From Pseudobdellovibrionaceae bacterium (GTDB lineage: Bacteria; Bdellovibrionota; Bdellovibrionia; Bdellovibrionales; UBA1609): 64,000 nucleotides of DNA. Both the position numbers and the translations under genes were made by a program. The notes beneath the pieces are model-generated. The model did not search any database. It was not told the origin of the DNA and saw only the letters and a list, made by a program, of their open reading frames with translations. Positions 34,542 through 43,598 of this stretch are shown in pieces (within the stretch, counting starts at the first letter, position 1; each line of letters begins with the position of its first letter). The stretch covers positions 1 through 64,000 of the forward strand of contig JACKAM010000002.1 of NCBI GenBank assembly GCA_020635075.1. The letters run 5' to 3'.

Positions 34542-36178
34542 TTTTCCCCTCCGCGCATTGCTTGGCATCCCTTTTTGATATCAACCCGATAATTTGCCAA
34601 CTCATCAAACCAGGTCTCGCCTTCAAAGGGAAACTTCAAGCTGTATTTGTCACGACTTCCAGTTGAACCCTTCTTTTCCGTCACTTCCTTTGTGCTGGCG
34701 CGCACCACTCGCTCGGCCTGAGCAATCTGTTGAATCAGTTCGGCCTCCACAATATGCATCTTTTGCAGAATATTGTGAATTTCCTGAACCTCTTCATTTG
34801 CGAGATCCTTGATCCGCCCATAGATAGCACTCTTGGCCGCCTGGAGACGAGATTCAGCATCAAAGCGAAGCTCTTCAATCCGCGCCTGGAAGCCAACCTG
34901 ATCGGATCCGCCAGTTAGGGATCGAGCATAAAGTTCCCCAGCTGTTTTGGCCTCTGTTTCAAGCTTAACCTGCCTCTGCACTTGGCCAAGAAGAACTTCA
35001 TCTCGACTCACATAGCGGGGAATACGACCGGCACTTGAACCCAGACTCAAGAGCTTCACCCGCCCCTTACGAAGAGCCAGTAAAAGCTTATCCACGTCCT
35101 CTGACTGACCGGCTTCACTTAAGGAAACCATAATCTTGGCGCGCTCTTTGAATCTCTCGCGGTAGGAGTTGATGGATGATACCACTGCGGGATAGTCGCA
35201 TACTTTTAGACTGGCCAAGGCTCGAAGAAACACCACTTCAGGACCAACATGAGGAGCAAAATCCTTATGCATGAGAGTTTGAGTGACCGCGAGGGTATTT
35301 TGAGGCTCACCCTTACGAATGTAAGACCAGGCCATTTCTTCCTGGGCGGTGAACCAATACTCCGATTTTTTATTGATCTTTTGGTAATAGCCGATGGCTG
35401 GAGCCAAATAGCCTTGCTGATAAAGCAGCCGTGCTGCTGTAATATTCTGAACATCATGGGAGATCAGTCCCGTCTCATCCTTCATCAGGTGAGACAAAAC
35501 CTTGGCCGCTTTTGCCAATTCACCCTGAAGCGACAGTCCCAGGGCCATTTGCCATTCCAGCCAGGCCCGCTCTTTGGTTTTGAGCTTGGTCTTGCGAAGT
35601 AGTTCAAAAACTTTGTCAGTATTTGACGGGTCATACATCTGCCGGGCCCTGACCTGAACTTCTGTGGCGACATCAAAAACTGCCGTCCAATCGTCATTCC
35701 AGGCTACGTCAATCAAACCCCACGCCTCGTGACCAGCCGGAGTTAGCAGCCGCCACAACTTCACCACATCAGGGTGAATTTTCTTGGGCTCCTTAATCAT
35801 CATAAGAGCCTGAAGACCATTGAGTTCCAGGCCATTTTTGAATAGCAGGTAGGCGTAAACCGCCTGGCCCGTGGCAGACTTTAAGAAAGGTTTTTTCTCA
35901 AATGCTGGCCACCACTGATAGAGGGCTTTTTCAAACTGGTTCTGGTCCATGAAAGACAAAAATATGTTTTGCTCAGGAGTGGTTTTTCCCAACTCTTTGC
36001 GCAGTGAAACGGTGAGCTCCTGCCTCTCTTGAAAAAGGGCATCCTCGACGGGCCCCCCTTCCAAAATATTTAGAAGGTCATCCTGGCTTACGGCCTTATC
36101 CCTATCCTCCTCTGCCAGCGCTGGACCAGCAAAAAGCAAGGGGGTGGCAATCAACAACACCTTCGCAAATTTTGTCAT
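34538..36178 (-). CDS. Periplasmic TPR-type protein of gliding cluster (GltE/AglT-like)
   Basis: 546 residues from ATG 36176-36178 (ATGA overlap with the barrel gene), giving signal peptide MTKFAKVLLIATPLLFAGPALA. The body is helical with TPR-like repeats (EKALYQWWPAFEKKPFLKSA, TAARLLYQQGYLAPAIGYYQ, YIRKGEPQNTLAVTQTLMHK). A coiled-coil stretch at about 430-500 follows. In Myxococcus the gliding proteins GltD and GltE are periplasmic TPR proteins. Assignment to GltE rests on size and neighbours. Confidence 0.68.
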   Translation of the reverse strand: MTKFAKVLLIATPLLFAGPALAEEDRDKAVSQDDLLNILEGGPVEDALFQERQELTVSLRKELGKTTPEQNIFLSFMDQNQFEKALYQWWPAFEKKPFLKSATGQAVYAYLLFKNGLELNGLQALMMIKEPKKIHPDVVKLWRLLTPAGHEAWGLIDVAWNDDWTAVFDVATEVQVRARQMYDPSNTDKVFELLRKTKLKTKERAWLEWQMALGLSLQGELAKAAKVLSHLMKDETGLISHDVQNITAARLLYQQGYLAPAIGYYQKINKKSEYWFTAQEEMAWSYIRKGEPQNTLAVTQTLMHKDFAPHVGPEVVFLRALASLKVCDYPAVVSSINSYRERFKERAKIMVSLSEAGQSEDVDKLLLALRKGRVKLLSLGSSAGRIPRYVSRDEVLLGQVQRQVKLETEAKTAGELYARSLTGGSDQVGFQARIEELRFDAESRLQAAKSAIYGRIKDLANEEVQEIHNILQKMHIVEAELIQQIAQAERVVRASTKEVTEKKGSTGSRDKYSLKFPFEGETWFDELANYRVDIKKGCQAMRGGEK

Positions 36179-36855
36179 AGCAGGTATCCCAGAGAAAAGT
36201 TGGCGACCGACAGCTTCATGTCCGCAGCTCCAGCAAGGCGCTGAGAAGTGTAATTGAGCACCCTCACTTCCAGGCGGCTTGTCAGATGCTGAGAAAACCA
36301 AAATCCAATTCCAGCACCACCAGTTAAGGCACTGGTCTCGCCATTCTTAAGCTCTATGTTTCCATAGCCGGCGAGGAGGTAAAAATCGAAGTGAACAATC
36401 CCTTTACCAAAGAAACTGAATTTTCCGTACATGGGGTAATAATTGATGACGCCCATATAGGATTGCTTAGGCCAATCCAACTCAGGGATAAAGCCAAACT
36501 GCTTAATAATGTTCTTGCCTTCTGATCCCAACTCGTTGAGGTAGTTCGAGTACTTCAGTCCCACCGACCAGCGGGGGTTGAAATGGTATTGGTAGTTAGC
36601 TCCCAGGTATTGGGTATTGAGATACGAATCTCCACCCAGAATGTTTCCGTACTCAGGATAGAATTCATGGCGAGACTGACGATCAACAATTCGGCCCTGA
36701 ACAATTTCAATTTTGGTTTCAGGGTTTAAGGCCTGGGCCTTTTCCAAGAGAACATCATTTCCACCCAAGGAATCAAAATCTTCCATGATGTCAGCCTGAA
36801 TCGCAGCTGAACCTGCCAACATCGCCAAGGTCAGAACTAGTTTTAATGCTTTCAC
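36175..36855 (-). CDS. Myxobacterial-type outer-membrane beta-barrel protein
   Basis: 226 residues, signal peptide ending near IQA-D (residue 21). A GGDSYLNTQYLGANYQYHFN, GLKYSNYLNELG, then FDFYLLAGYGNIEL and GGAGIGFWFSQHLTSRLEVR pattern matches the TIGR04565 (OMP_myx_plus) barrel family known from Myxococcales. It ends LGYLL. Equivalent gliding-cluster genes encode predicted barrels (GltA/B/H type). Coupled with the TPR gene by ATGA overlap. Confidence 0.78.
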   Translation of the reverse strand: MKALKLVLTLAMLAGSAAIQADIMEDFDSLGGNDVLLEKAQALNPETKIEIVQGRIVDRQSRHEFYPEYGNILGGDSYLNTQYLGANYQYHFNPRWSVGLKYSNYLNELGSEGKNIIKQFGFIPELDWPKQSYMGVINYYPMYGKFSFFGKGIVHFDFYLLAGYGNIELKNGETSALTGGAGIGFWFSQHLTSRLEVRVLNYTSQRLAGAADMKLSVANFSLGYLL

Positions 36856-36876
36856 GATTCTTTCCTTTCCACTCTA

Positions 36877-38130
36877 TTATGGAACAATTTTGACTTTCTT
36901 GAGAAACTCGCTGGTCTCTTTGTCCGTTGGACGGAAGCGGCCACGATTAACCACTCTAAAAGCCACATTGAATTCATCTTTTCCAGGTTCAGCCGTCGGC
37001 GGAGTCCACGTCATTCGACAGTGGTATCGCCAGGGCTCTGCCTTTGCACAACTACACTTGGCGACACCAGGCAAGCCCTCGGCACAGGTTTCCAAGACCT
37101 GAGGATCCTCAAGGTCTCCGTCGCCTTCGGGAGAAGATCTGAACGATAGGCCTCCCAGAGGAGAGAACACATCCCAGGTAAAAGTGGTTTGCTCGTTGGC
37201 TTTAAACTCTACAACCTCGTCGGGCCAGCTCGTCAAAGGCTTCGGCGTCTTTGATACGATAGCTACGGATACCGCCTTGGGCTTTGACGGAACCCCGCCC
37301 TCAGCCGATGGTAAGCCAAAACGAGAGGTGGCAATCAAACCAAACTTGAAATTTTCACGGCTTGTCGTCAGCTCCTTGTTCCTCGCATCTACTCTCAGTG
37401 TATAAATCCACAGGTTGGGATCATACGTTGGGTCGGCGGGGTCCAATCTCCTTGGATTGGGGTTGTCCCGAGTCGACGGCATGAGCCTAACCAAGTGAGA
37501 TCCGTCTCGAGCTGTATCTTCCGTTTGCACCACAGTCAGGTGAGGTTCACGAAAACGGTGAAGAGTCCCGTCGGTGGAATCCACATCACGAACCTGGACA
37601 GTAAACTGAATTTCTCTGCCTTCCTGCACTTCGTTGGGAAGGTGGACCTTTACGATCTCTGGGCGAATAGCATCACGCTGAATAAAAATGGGCACCTTCC
37701 GGACAATAGACATAATGGGCTTCTTGAGCGTGCTCATCTGTACAATCAGCTGGTAGGTCTCCATATAATCATCGCCGATGACCATATCTGTCACAGGAGT
37801 CCAGTTGACCTTGCCTGTAGCCTGATCAAATACCGCCCCCTCGGGCAGGTTTTTAATCTCTACCGTATATTCTTCTTTGTCGAAGCCAAGGATGTCGGCC
37901 TTGATTGTGAATTGCCCCTCTTGTCCTTCGACAAGGCTCACTACTTCTGGTTCAACTTCCAAGCGCATGGCATCGCGAGGTACTGGGTTGCGATCCTCTT
38001 TTGGTTTCTCATTTGGAGGAACACCCTTGCGAACATTGTCCGGCTGATCCTTAAGTGGATCTTGATCCATTCCTCCGTGGCAACCAGCCACAAAAAGAAG
38101 AGCCAAACTTCCGACGATGATCTTTTTCAT
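36877..38130 (-). CDS. Large lipoprotein with Ig-like domains, gliding cluster
   Basis: 417 residues from ATG 38128-38130 with GGGAG upstream. Lipobox VAGC in MKKIIVGSLALLFVAGCHGG. Two or three Ig/cadherin-like beta domains follow (EGQEGQFTIKADI, PEGAVFDQATGKVNWTP; then EVQEGREIQFTVQVRDVD). Four cysteines near 350-385 probably pair. No named family certain. It is between the GltG-like and barrel genes, so it may link barrel and periplasmic parts of the complex. Confidence 0.7.
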   Translation of the reverse strand: MKKIIVGSLALLFVAGCHGGMDQDPLKDQPDNVRKGVPPNEKPKEDRNPVPRDAMRLEVEPEVVSLVEGQEGQFTIKADILGFDKEEYTVEIKNLPEGAVFDQATGKVNWTPVTDMVIGDDYMETYQLIVQMSTLKKPIMSIVRKVPIFIQRDAIRPEIVKVHLPNEVQEGREIQFTVQVRDVDSTDGTLHRFREPHLTVVQTEDTARDGSHLVRLMPSTRDNPNPRRLDPADPTYDPNLWIYTLRVDARNKELTTSRENFKFGLIATSRFGLPSAEGGVPSKPKAVSVAIVSKTPKPLTSWPDEVVEFKANEQTTFTWDVFSPLGGLSFRSSPEGDGDLEDPQVLETCAEGLPGVAKCSCAKAEPWRYHCRMTWTPPTAEPGKDEFNVAFRVVNRGRFRPTDKETSEFLKKVKIVP

Positions 38131-38150
38131 GTGCGATCTCCCTTTTTCTA

Positions 38151-39305
38151 TCAACCGCGACCCAAACGACGTAACAAGAATGGATAAGAAACCTTCACAT
38201 CCACCCCACCCTCAGGCATGGGGAACTTCCAAGACTTCAAACGAAGCAGTATGCAATCTTCTACGACTTTTGAATTAAGAGTCGTGCTGCCAACTCCCGC
38301 AATTTTAACCAGACCATTGCCGCCGATCGTAAAGTCCACGGCTACGCGTCCCGCGAGTTTTGGATCACCCTGAAGACCTTGTTCGTAGCAAAATCGAATT
38401 TGTCCCATATTCTTTTGGATGACGGCGGCAATCATATCTCGGTCCAGTCCGCCTTGAATGATCGCTTCCCTACCAAGAGGAATTGGCGCTGAACCGCTGG
38501 AACCTATGAGACTGAGCTGTCCATAGCCGTCCTGGCCTCCACCTTTACCTTTAGTTCCATATCCACCAGCACCTTTGATGTTGCCACCAGCACCAACAGG
38601 GGCTGCGATAATACCCTTACCGTAAAGAGTCTTCTGCACTCCTCCGCTGCCTCCGGTTCCACCGCCCAATCCTGGACCAGGTGAGGTTTTAACCGCCCCT
38701 AAATTCACACCACCATACTGTTTGCTTTTGGAAAGGCGACCCAATACACCCAAGGCCCCCATGCGCTTCACACTTACCGATGGCTTTGCCTGTTTGGTTG
38801 GCTCAACCTTGGTTTGATTCTTAGCCATCATGGCAGCTGGAGGAACAGCCTGTCTCTCCACCCTTGGGACGTGCTTAATGATCTTAACCACATGCTGCTT
38901 CAACTCTTCTTCAAGAGCTGGTGTGGTCCTAGGTGCATTAAGAGAGCCCGCCATAAAACCGCCAATGATGATAAAGGAGATACCAAAAGACCTCCACCAG
39001 GCTCTCTGGTCATCGTCTTCACCCATTTCAACATTCTGAGCGGTGTGATCAACTTGGGTAACCAGCCGAAGAGTCCCAACTCCCTGGATCTCCATAGCCT
39101 TGCCGGCGAGTTCACTTCTCATGACCTTCTTGACAATCGTAAAAGGGACCTTTTCCCTGGTCAGGAAATCCACATCCGGGTGTATCTCCACACGCCGGTT
39201 GTCTCCCCGGTGGACCACTACGGCTTGGTCATTTTGCCACTGGAAAACCCGAATCGTTTGTCCATCTGCATTTTCCATTACTAACTGGGCATTTGTTTCA
39301 GTCAT
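38151..39305 (-). CDS. gltG: GltG/AgmX-like TonB-type energy-transfer protein
   Basis: 384 residues from ATG 39303-39305, with GGGAG before it. A cytoplasmic ~100-residue domain precedes a membrane segment at about 107-122, then a long Lys/Pro and Gly-rich linker, and a C-terminal AgmX/PglI-type (TonB_C-like) domain: IAAVIQKNMGQIRFCYEQGL, GRVAVDFTIGGNG, VEDCILLRLKSWKFP. Such proteins transmit inner-membrane motor energy across the periplasm. Cysteines in FCYEQ and EDCILL are typical of the family. Neighbours (AglR/ExbD/TPR) support a gliding role. Confidence 0.82.
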   Translation of the reverse strand: MTETNAQLVMENADGQTIRVFQWQNDQAVVVHRGDNRRVEIHPDVDFLTREKVPFTIVKKVMRSELAGKAMEIQGVGTLRLVTQVDHTAQNVEMGEDDDQRAWWRSFGISFIIIGGFMAGSLNAPRTTPALEEELKQHVVKIIKHVPRVERQAVPPAAMMAKNQTKVEPTKQAKPSVSVKRMGALGVLGRLSKSKQYGGVNLGAVKTSPGPGLGGGTGGSGGVQKTLYGKGIIAAPVGAGGNIKGAGGYGTKGKGGGQDGYGQLSLIGSSGSAPIPLGREAIIQGGLDRDMIAAVIQKNMGQIRFCYEQGLQGDPKLAGRVAVDFTIGGNGLVKIAGVGSTTLNSKVVEDCILLRLKSWKFPMPEGGVDVKVSYPFLLRRLGRG

Positions 39306-39320
39306 AGCAACTCCCGCCAA

Positions 39321-39572
39321 TCAATGCCGACTTGCACTTCTCTTAATGCGATCCTTAAAATCCTTGCGTATTCCAAGTAAAGCATCCAAAACCTTATCTT
39401 CTTCAACTGTGGCCACGGCCTCATCAGAAAAATGATATTTTCCTTGAACCAAAAGGTCTTCAAACGACATATCCGTCGATAACCCCTGCTTTTTTTCTTC
39501 CGCCTTATCCGCCCCATAGGCCCCTGGGCTGAGAACAAATAACAACAAGGCCAACATCAATGAGATTTTCAT
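39321..39572 (-). CDS. Small secreted protein of gliding cluster
   Basis: 83 residues with signal peptide MKISLMLALLLFVLSPGAYG-A. The 62-residue mature part is charged and helical (FEDLLVQGKYHFSDEAVATV, LLGIRKDFKDRI). No family recognised. It overlaps the 3' end of the large TPR gene by 4 bases and precedes gltG by 15 bases, so it is clearly part of the operon. Potential small accessory subunit. Confidence 0.7.
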   Translation of the reverse strand: MKISLMLALLLFVLSPGAYGADKAEEKKQGLSTDMSFEDLLVQGKYHFSDEAVATVEEDKVLDALLGIRKDFKDRIKRSASRH

Positions 39573-42568
39573 TTTTCCTCCCCTGTCGCCGGAGTTGGGG
39601 TCGATGAGGCGCTGTCACCCATCTTGGCGATTCGATTTTCCAAATAGGCAACCATCGCGTCCCGACCCATCTTCTTTTCCAAACTCAGCAGATTCTGCAA
39701 AACCCCACGGTCAAATGGTTGAGCCCGAACCTGACTTCGCGCCCCCTCCAGTTCCGCCAATGTGGGAACTAGCTTCTCCTGAACTGGTGTCGCTAGCACC
39801 TGCTCAACCTGAGCCTTATGCGACTCAGGGGCAACTTCCGCCACCAACTTCAGCTCGGCCAAGTACTTGTCACGGTCCGGACCGGCGTAGGGAGGGAGCT
39901 TATTAGCGAAATTCGCCACCAAGTCTTCGTGCCCCCAAAACTCCTGGAACTTAGCCTGCAGCTCCTGACTACGAATCTGGTGAGGGGCAGCTTGCTGAGA
40001 TAGCAACTGCAAATATTCATTTTGTTGCTCCGGTGTCAGCCCATCCGGCATGGGAAGAGAGAGGATCTCTTGGTAAAAGCGATTGGACTCAACTCCCAAG
40101 ACCTGCACAGTCAACATCTGAGCTGTCCAGTCTTCCTGATCAATCGCTTCCTTGAATAGTTTTTCAACCCCAGCCAGCAAAGCCATGCGTTTTTTCAAGC
40201 TGGCACTTAGCACCCGATCATTATCAGCCTTCATCGGATGACTTGTGAGGTTGGCTTTCGCCCTTTCAAAGCGAGCCAAGTAATCCTCTCGCCACAGAGC
40301 CTTCACCTGAGGCGTCTTGCTGTACTCACTGCCCCTTAATCGCGTCAGTGCCGTCTTGCGATTTCCATCCTTCAAGTAAATCTCGTATTGAAGGTTAGCG
40401 TAAAGATCGGGCTTGCCATTAAACAACGAGGCCAACTGGTCCAAAGTTTTTTGCTGATTAGCGGACTCACGGACCAGCTTGGCAGCAACGGCCATCTTCT
40501 TCTCGGCATCCGCTGCAGCTTTCAAATACTGCCGGTAATAGGTCTCAGAACCAGTTCCAGCCAAATCCGCATACATCGCCAGTTTAAGAGCCCGTTGATC
40601 AGGCTTGATTTCAGGCATCTGCAGTTTCTCTGAAGTGGTCAAAGCCGTTTTAAAATCCAGCTTCAACTCAGCCAACCAGGCCTTCCTTGAAAGCGCAAAC
40701 TGGCGATCTTCTGCACCCAAGGTTTTCATAGCCAAAAGCTTCTCGATCGAGGTCGAGACTTCATCCAGGTTTTTGAGCTTCTCCGCCAAAATCAGTCGGT
40801 TCTTATAATAAGTCATCTTCTCCGCATCGGCTGCACCTTTGAGATCCATACGACTCAGAGTCTCCCAAGCCTTGGCCAGGTCAACCCCTTGGTCCTTTCC
40901 TTCAGCCAATTGAGCGGCCTGATTTAGGACTGATCGGCGCGCAATATTCTGATAATCAGAAGATTGGCCCTTAAACACCTGGGCAAACTCCTGAGCCCAG
41001 GTTTCTAAATCCCGATCTCTCTTGAGTAAGACGAGGGCATCCAATGCCAGATCCGCCGCTTGCTTCTTGATCTCAGGGGACTGCTTCTCTGGCAATAGAG
41101 CCACGGCCTTAAGAGCTTCCGCCGCCTCGGCATATTTGTTGGCCTTATACAGCCGGTGTGCTCGTTGATAATGAACGCTGACGAATTGAGATTTTTCCTG
41201 AGTCTTGGCCAAATACTGGTCAAGAGACTTAGTGATCATCCCCTCGTCTTTTGATTTCTCAGCCACTTCTACCTGACTTAACAAGAGACTCTCATGGCTT
41301 GGCATGTTCTTGATTTCTTCAGGCTTAGCCGTCAAACGCAACTCAACTGCCTCTCCTAAAAGGCCATAGGCCTTAAACCACTCCTGCCGCTCTTGAGCCA
41401 ACTGCGCGGCCCATACGGTCATATCCAGCTCGCCCTTAAAGGTGCCCAGGTACTTTTCATATGTCTCAAAGAGCTCCGCACTGGGTTTCTTTTTTTCCTC
41501 TCGATTCCAGTCGACGACATAATTCTTAAGCCGACTTTTCCATTCTTTGCACTCGCCTTGCCCACAATCGCCAATCTGAGTCCACAGCCGTAGAGCTTGA
41601 TCGTACTCTTTTAGCGACTCACGACGGTTCCCCAAATTGAGTTCCAATTGAGCCAAGCGAATATGGCCTTCCAACCTCTTGATCGGGTCACTCTGTTTAT
41701 CCTGTAGAAACCGCCATACCTTCACAGCTGATGCCGTCTGCCCCAGTCGCTCCAATTCGCTCGCCAAATAAATGACATTCGCCATTTTGGCCACTTCCGG
41801 ACTTTGGGCAAAGATCATGGCGACATCATCCATGGTCACACCCTTACGGGCGACAAATGTTGCCAAATCACGGGAGACTTCCTCTTGAAACTGTTTGTCT
41901 ACTGAAACGGAACCACCAGCGCTACCACCCGAGCGAGTTAACAGTTCGGGGGAGTTCAAAATGGTTTTTAATCCCTTGATAGCTGGATCCAGGTTGCCTG
42001 AATTAAAATGACTCCACGCCTGGCGATACGAGGCAAATCCACGTCTCTCAAATTCTGGAAATCCAAGTGCCGCCTCGTAATGTTTTAAAGCGGTTGCGAA
42101 GTTGCTACGTCTAAACTGAAGCTCCGCCATGGAAAGGTGCACTTCTCCCAAAAGCCCAGGATTCTTTTCAGCAACAATTACATCCGAATAGAGCTTGAGT
42201 GCCTTCTCAGACTCGCCATTTAACTCATAAAGATGGCCCATCTGGGACAACACTCTTCCACGCTTGTCCTCAGCCAGTTTTTCCACCACCTCACTATAAT
42301 ATTTGAGGGCATCCTTACGCTCCTGAGCACCCGCCGTGCACTGGACGCAACCATTGTTCATTTCATCCATGGCCAAACGGCGGGCCTTTTCGGCGAGCAA
42401 ATCTGCGAGTCGCAGAGTCACGCCTACCCGAGCGTCATCACCCGGAGCCAATTGGAGATAAACTTTTTCAAATTTATTGATGAGTAAATCCGATGTTCGA
42501 CTGTCAACACCCGCTCCAAGGGCCGTTAGCTGTAGGCTGAGAGCCGCAACTATAGCAATCCGTTGCAT
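39569..42568 (-). CDS. Large periplasmic TPR protein (GltD/AgmU-like)
   Basis: 999 residues with signal peptide near MQRIAIVAALSLQLTALGAG. Most of the chain is TPR-like helical repeat: KYYSEVVEKLAEDKRGRVLS, GESEKALKLYSDVI, RRSNFATALKHYEAALGFP, and further repeats to about residue 700. The length and position directly after the motor genes match AgmU/GltD of Myxococcus, a TPR protein of about 1200 residues. C-terminal ~30 residues are Ser/Thr/Pro-rich. Assignment by architecture and context. Confidence 0.72.
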   Translation of the reverse strand: MQRIAIVAALSLQLTALGAGVDSRTSDLLINKFEKVYLQLAPGDDARVGVTLRLADLLAEKARRLAMDEMNNGCVQCTAGAQERKDALKYYSEVVEKLAEDKRGRVLSQMGHLYELNGESEKALKLYSDVIVAEKNPGLLGEVHLSMAELQFRRSNFATALKHYEAALGFPEFERRGFASYRQAWSHFNSGNLDPAIKGLKTILNSPELLTRSGGSAGGSVSVDKQFQEEVSRDLATFVARKGVTMDDVAMIFAQSPEVAKMANVIYLASELERLGQTASAVKVWRFLQDKQSDPIKRLEGHIRLAQLELNLGNRRESLKEYDQALRLWTQIGDCGQGECKEWKSRLKNYVVDWNREEKKKPSAELFETYEKYLGTFKGELDMTVWAAQLAQERQEWFKAYGLLGEAVELRLTAKPEEIKNMPSHESLLLSQVEVAEKSKDEGMITKSLDQYLAKTQEKSQFVSVHYQRAHRLYKANKYAEAAEALKAVALLPEKQSPEIKKQAADLALDALVLLKRDRDLETWAQEFAQVFKGQSSDYQNIARRSVLNQAAQLAEGKDQGVDLAKAWETLSRMDLKGAADAEKMTYYKNRLILAEKLKNLDEVSTSIEKLLAMKTLGAEDRQFALSRKAWLAELKLDFKTALTTSEKLQMPEIKPDQRALKLAMYADLAGTGSETYYRQYLKAAADAEKKMAVAAKLVRESANQQKTLDQLASLFNGKPDLYANLQYEIYLKDGNRKTALTRLRGSEYSKTPQVKALWREDYLARFERAKANLTSHPMKADNDRVLSASLKKRMALLAGVEKLFKEAIDQEDWTAQMLTVQVLGVESNRFYQEILSLPMPDGLTPEQQNEYLQLLSQQAAPHQIRSQELQAKFQEFWGHEDLVANFANKLPPYAGPDRDKYLAELKLVAEVAPESHKAQVEQVLATPVQEKLVPTLAELEGARSQVRAQPFDRGVLQNLLSLEKKMGRDAMVAYLENRIAKMGDSASSTPTPATGEEK

Positions 42569-42584
42569 GAATTCACTCCGTTCT

Positions 42585-43085
42585 TTAGTTTGCCAGTACT
42601 GCGAACTTCACCTCACTGAAGCCGGACTGGGCACTCGCGTGTACAATTTGATTCAATTCCTTGTATAGAACCCGGCGGTCGGCCTGAACCGTCAGAGCAG
42701 GTTCAAAAGGTTCACTCCCCGTATGACTCGCCCGAAGCTCCTTGCGAATATCGATCAAGGCCCCCACCAAAGCCGAAGGCTCAATCTCTTTGTCTTCGAT
42801 ATAGAGCTTTCCAGACTCCAGCTTAACAAGAGTCGTCCTCTTTAAGACCTCAGATTGGGACGCCGGCGGCAATTCCATATCCTTGCTCAAATAAAGAACC
42901 TCTCCCGAGTTCGCAAAACTCACCAAGAGATAGATCACCAGGATCGAAAACGCATCGACCAGTGAAGTGAGCATGATTCCCACAACTAAATTCTTTTTGG
43001 AACCCTGACTCTTTGGAGACAGAGTGGATGCGGCCCCAACTGGACTTCGCATCGCTGTATCTTCCAAAATACTACGGTTGATCAT
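42585..43085 (-). CDS. ExbD/TolR-like motor protein with conserved Asp
   Basis: 166 residues from ATG 43083-43085 with AAGGAGG directly upstream. A 30-residue cytoplasmic leader precedes one membrane segment (VVGIMLTSLVDAFSILVIYL). D44 sits where ExbD/TolR proteins carry the proton-path aspartate. A periplasmic C-terminal domain follows (VKLESGKLYIEDKEIE, VQADRRVLYKELNQI). Together with the AglR-like protein it should form the proton channel of the gliding motor. AglQ or AglS identity is not decided. Confidence 0.85.
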   Translation of the reverse strand: MINRSILEDTAMRSPVGAASTLSPKSQGSKKNLVVGIMLTSLVDAFSILVIYLLVSFANSGEVLYLSKDMELPPASQSEVLKRTTLVKLESGKLYIEDKEIEPSALVGALIDIRKELRASHTGSEPFEPALTVQADRRVLYKELNQIVHASAQSGFSEVKFAVLAN

Positions 43086-43102
43086 CAATCCTCCTTAAGC
43101 CC

Positions 43103-43558
43103 TCAGAGTGGGGCCACCCCAAGGTCAACCATGCCTACCTTTTTAAAATGATCCATTAAGGTAATTATTTGTTCATACATGGAATCACCTTTGGGCTGGA
43201 TTAACACCGTCCTCAACTCAGGAACGGCCTTCTTGACCGCCTCTAGGTGGGCGGCAATTCCATCCAAGTCGACTTCATTATTGATTCCCGCAACTTCCTT
43301 TACGGCCAACTTTCGCGACACCTTTGGGGCGTCCTGAAGTCGAAAGGTGATACTTCCGTTGGGTCCCATTTTTGCCCAAATCGCTGGCACCTTGGTGGTC
43401 TCCTCTTGCGACTGGCCACCTACGGCTTGTTTCACATTCATGGTTCCAATCTGTACCCAAATTGCTGTCAGCAACAGGGCACAGATCAGCACTGAAAGAA
43501 GCGAAATAAAGGCAATCAAGTTAATTTCAAAATCGAGTTCTTTTTTCTGCTTCGCCAT
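43103..43558 (-). CDS. ExbD/TolR-like motor protein lacking the usual Asp
   Basis: 151 residues from ATG 43556-43558. One membrane segment at about 13-36 (NLIAFISLLSVLICALLLTA). At the position of the ExbD/TolR aspartate (INxxPxID) it has S19 instead. The periplasmic part keeps the family pattern (VDLDGIAAHLEAVKKAV, VLIQPKGDSMYEQII). It pairs with the Asp-bearing paralogue downstream and the AglR-like protein upstream, like the AglR-AglQ-AglS trio of Myxococcus. It may be a structural, non-proton-conducting subunit. Confidence 0.82.
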   Translation of the reverse strand: MAKQKKELDFEINLIAFISLLSVLICALLLTAIWVQIGTMNVKQAVGGQSQEETTKVPAIWAKMGPNGSITFRLQDAPKVSRKLAVKEVAGINNEVDLDGIAAHLEAVKKAVPELRTVLIQPKGDSMYEQIITLMDHFKKVGMVDLGVAPL

Positions 43559-43598
43559 GACCAATCCCCTCCATGGTAGGCGAATGAACCAATGCGAA

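Noticed and set aside
37495..38187. A 230-residue plus-strand frame opposite the Ig-like lipoprotein
   Set aside because: Antisense to a gene with a clear signal peptide and domains; the translated sequence has no recognisable fold and no ribosome site.
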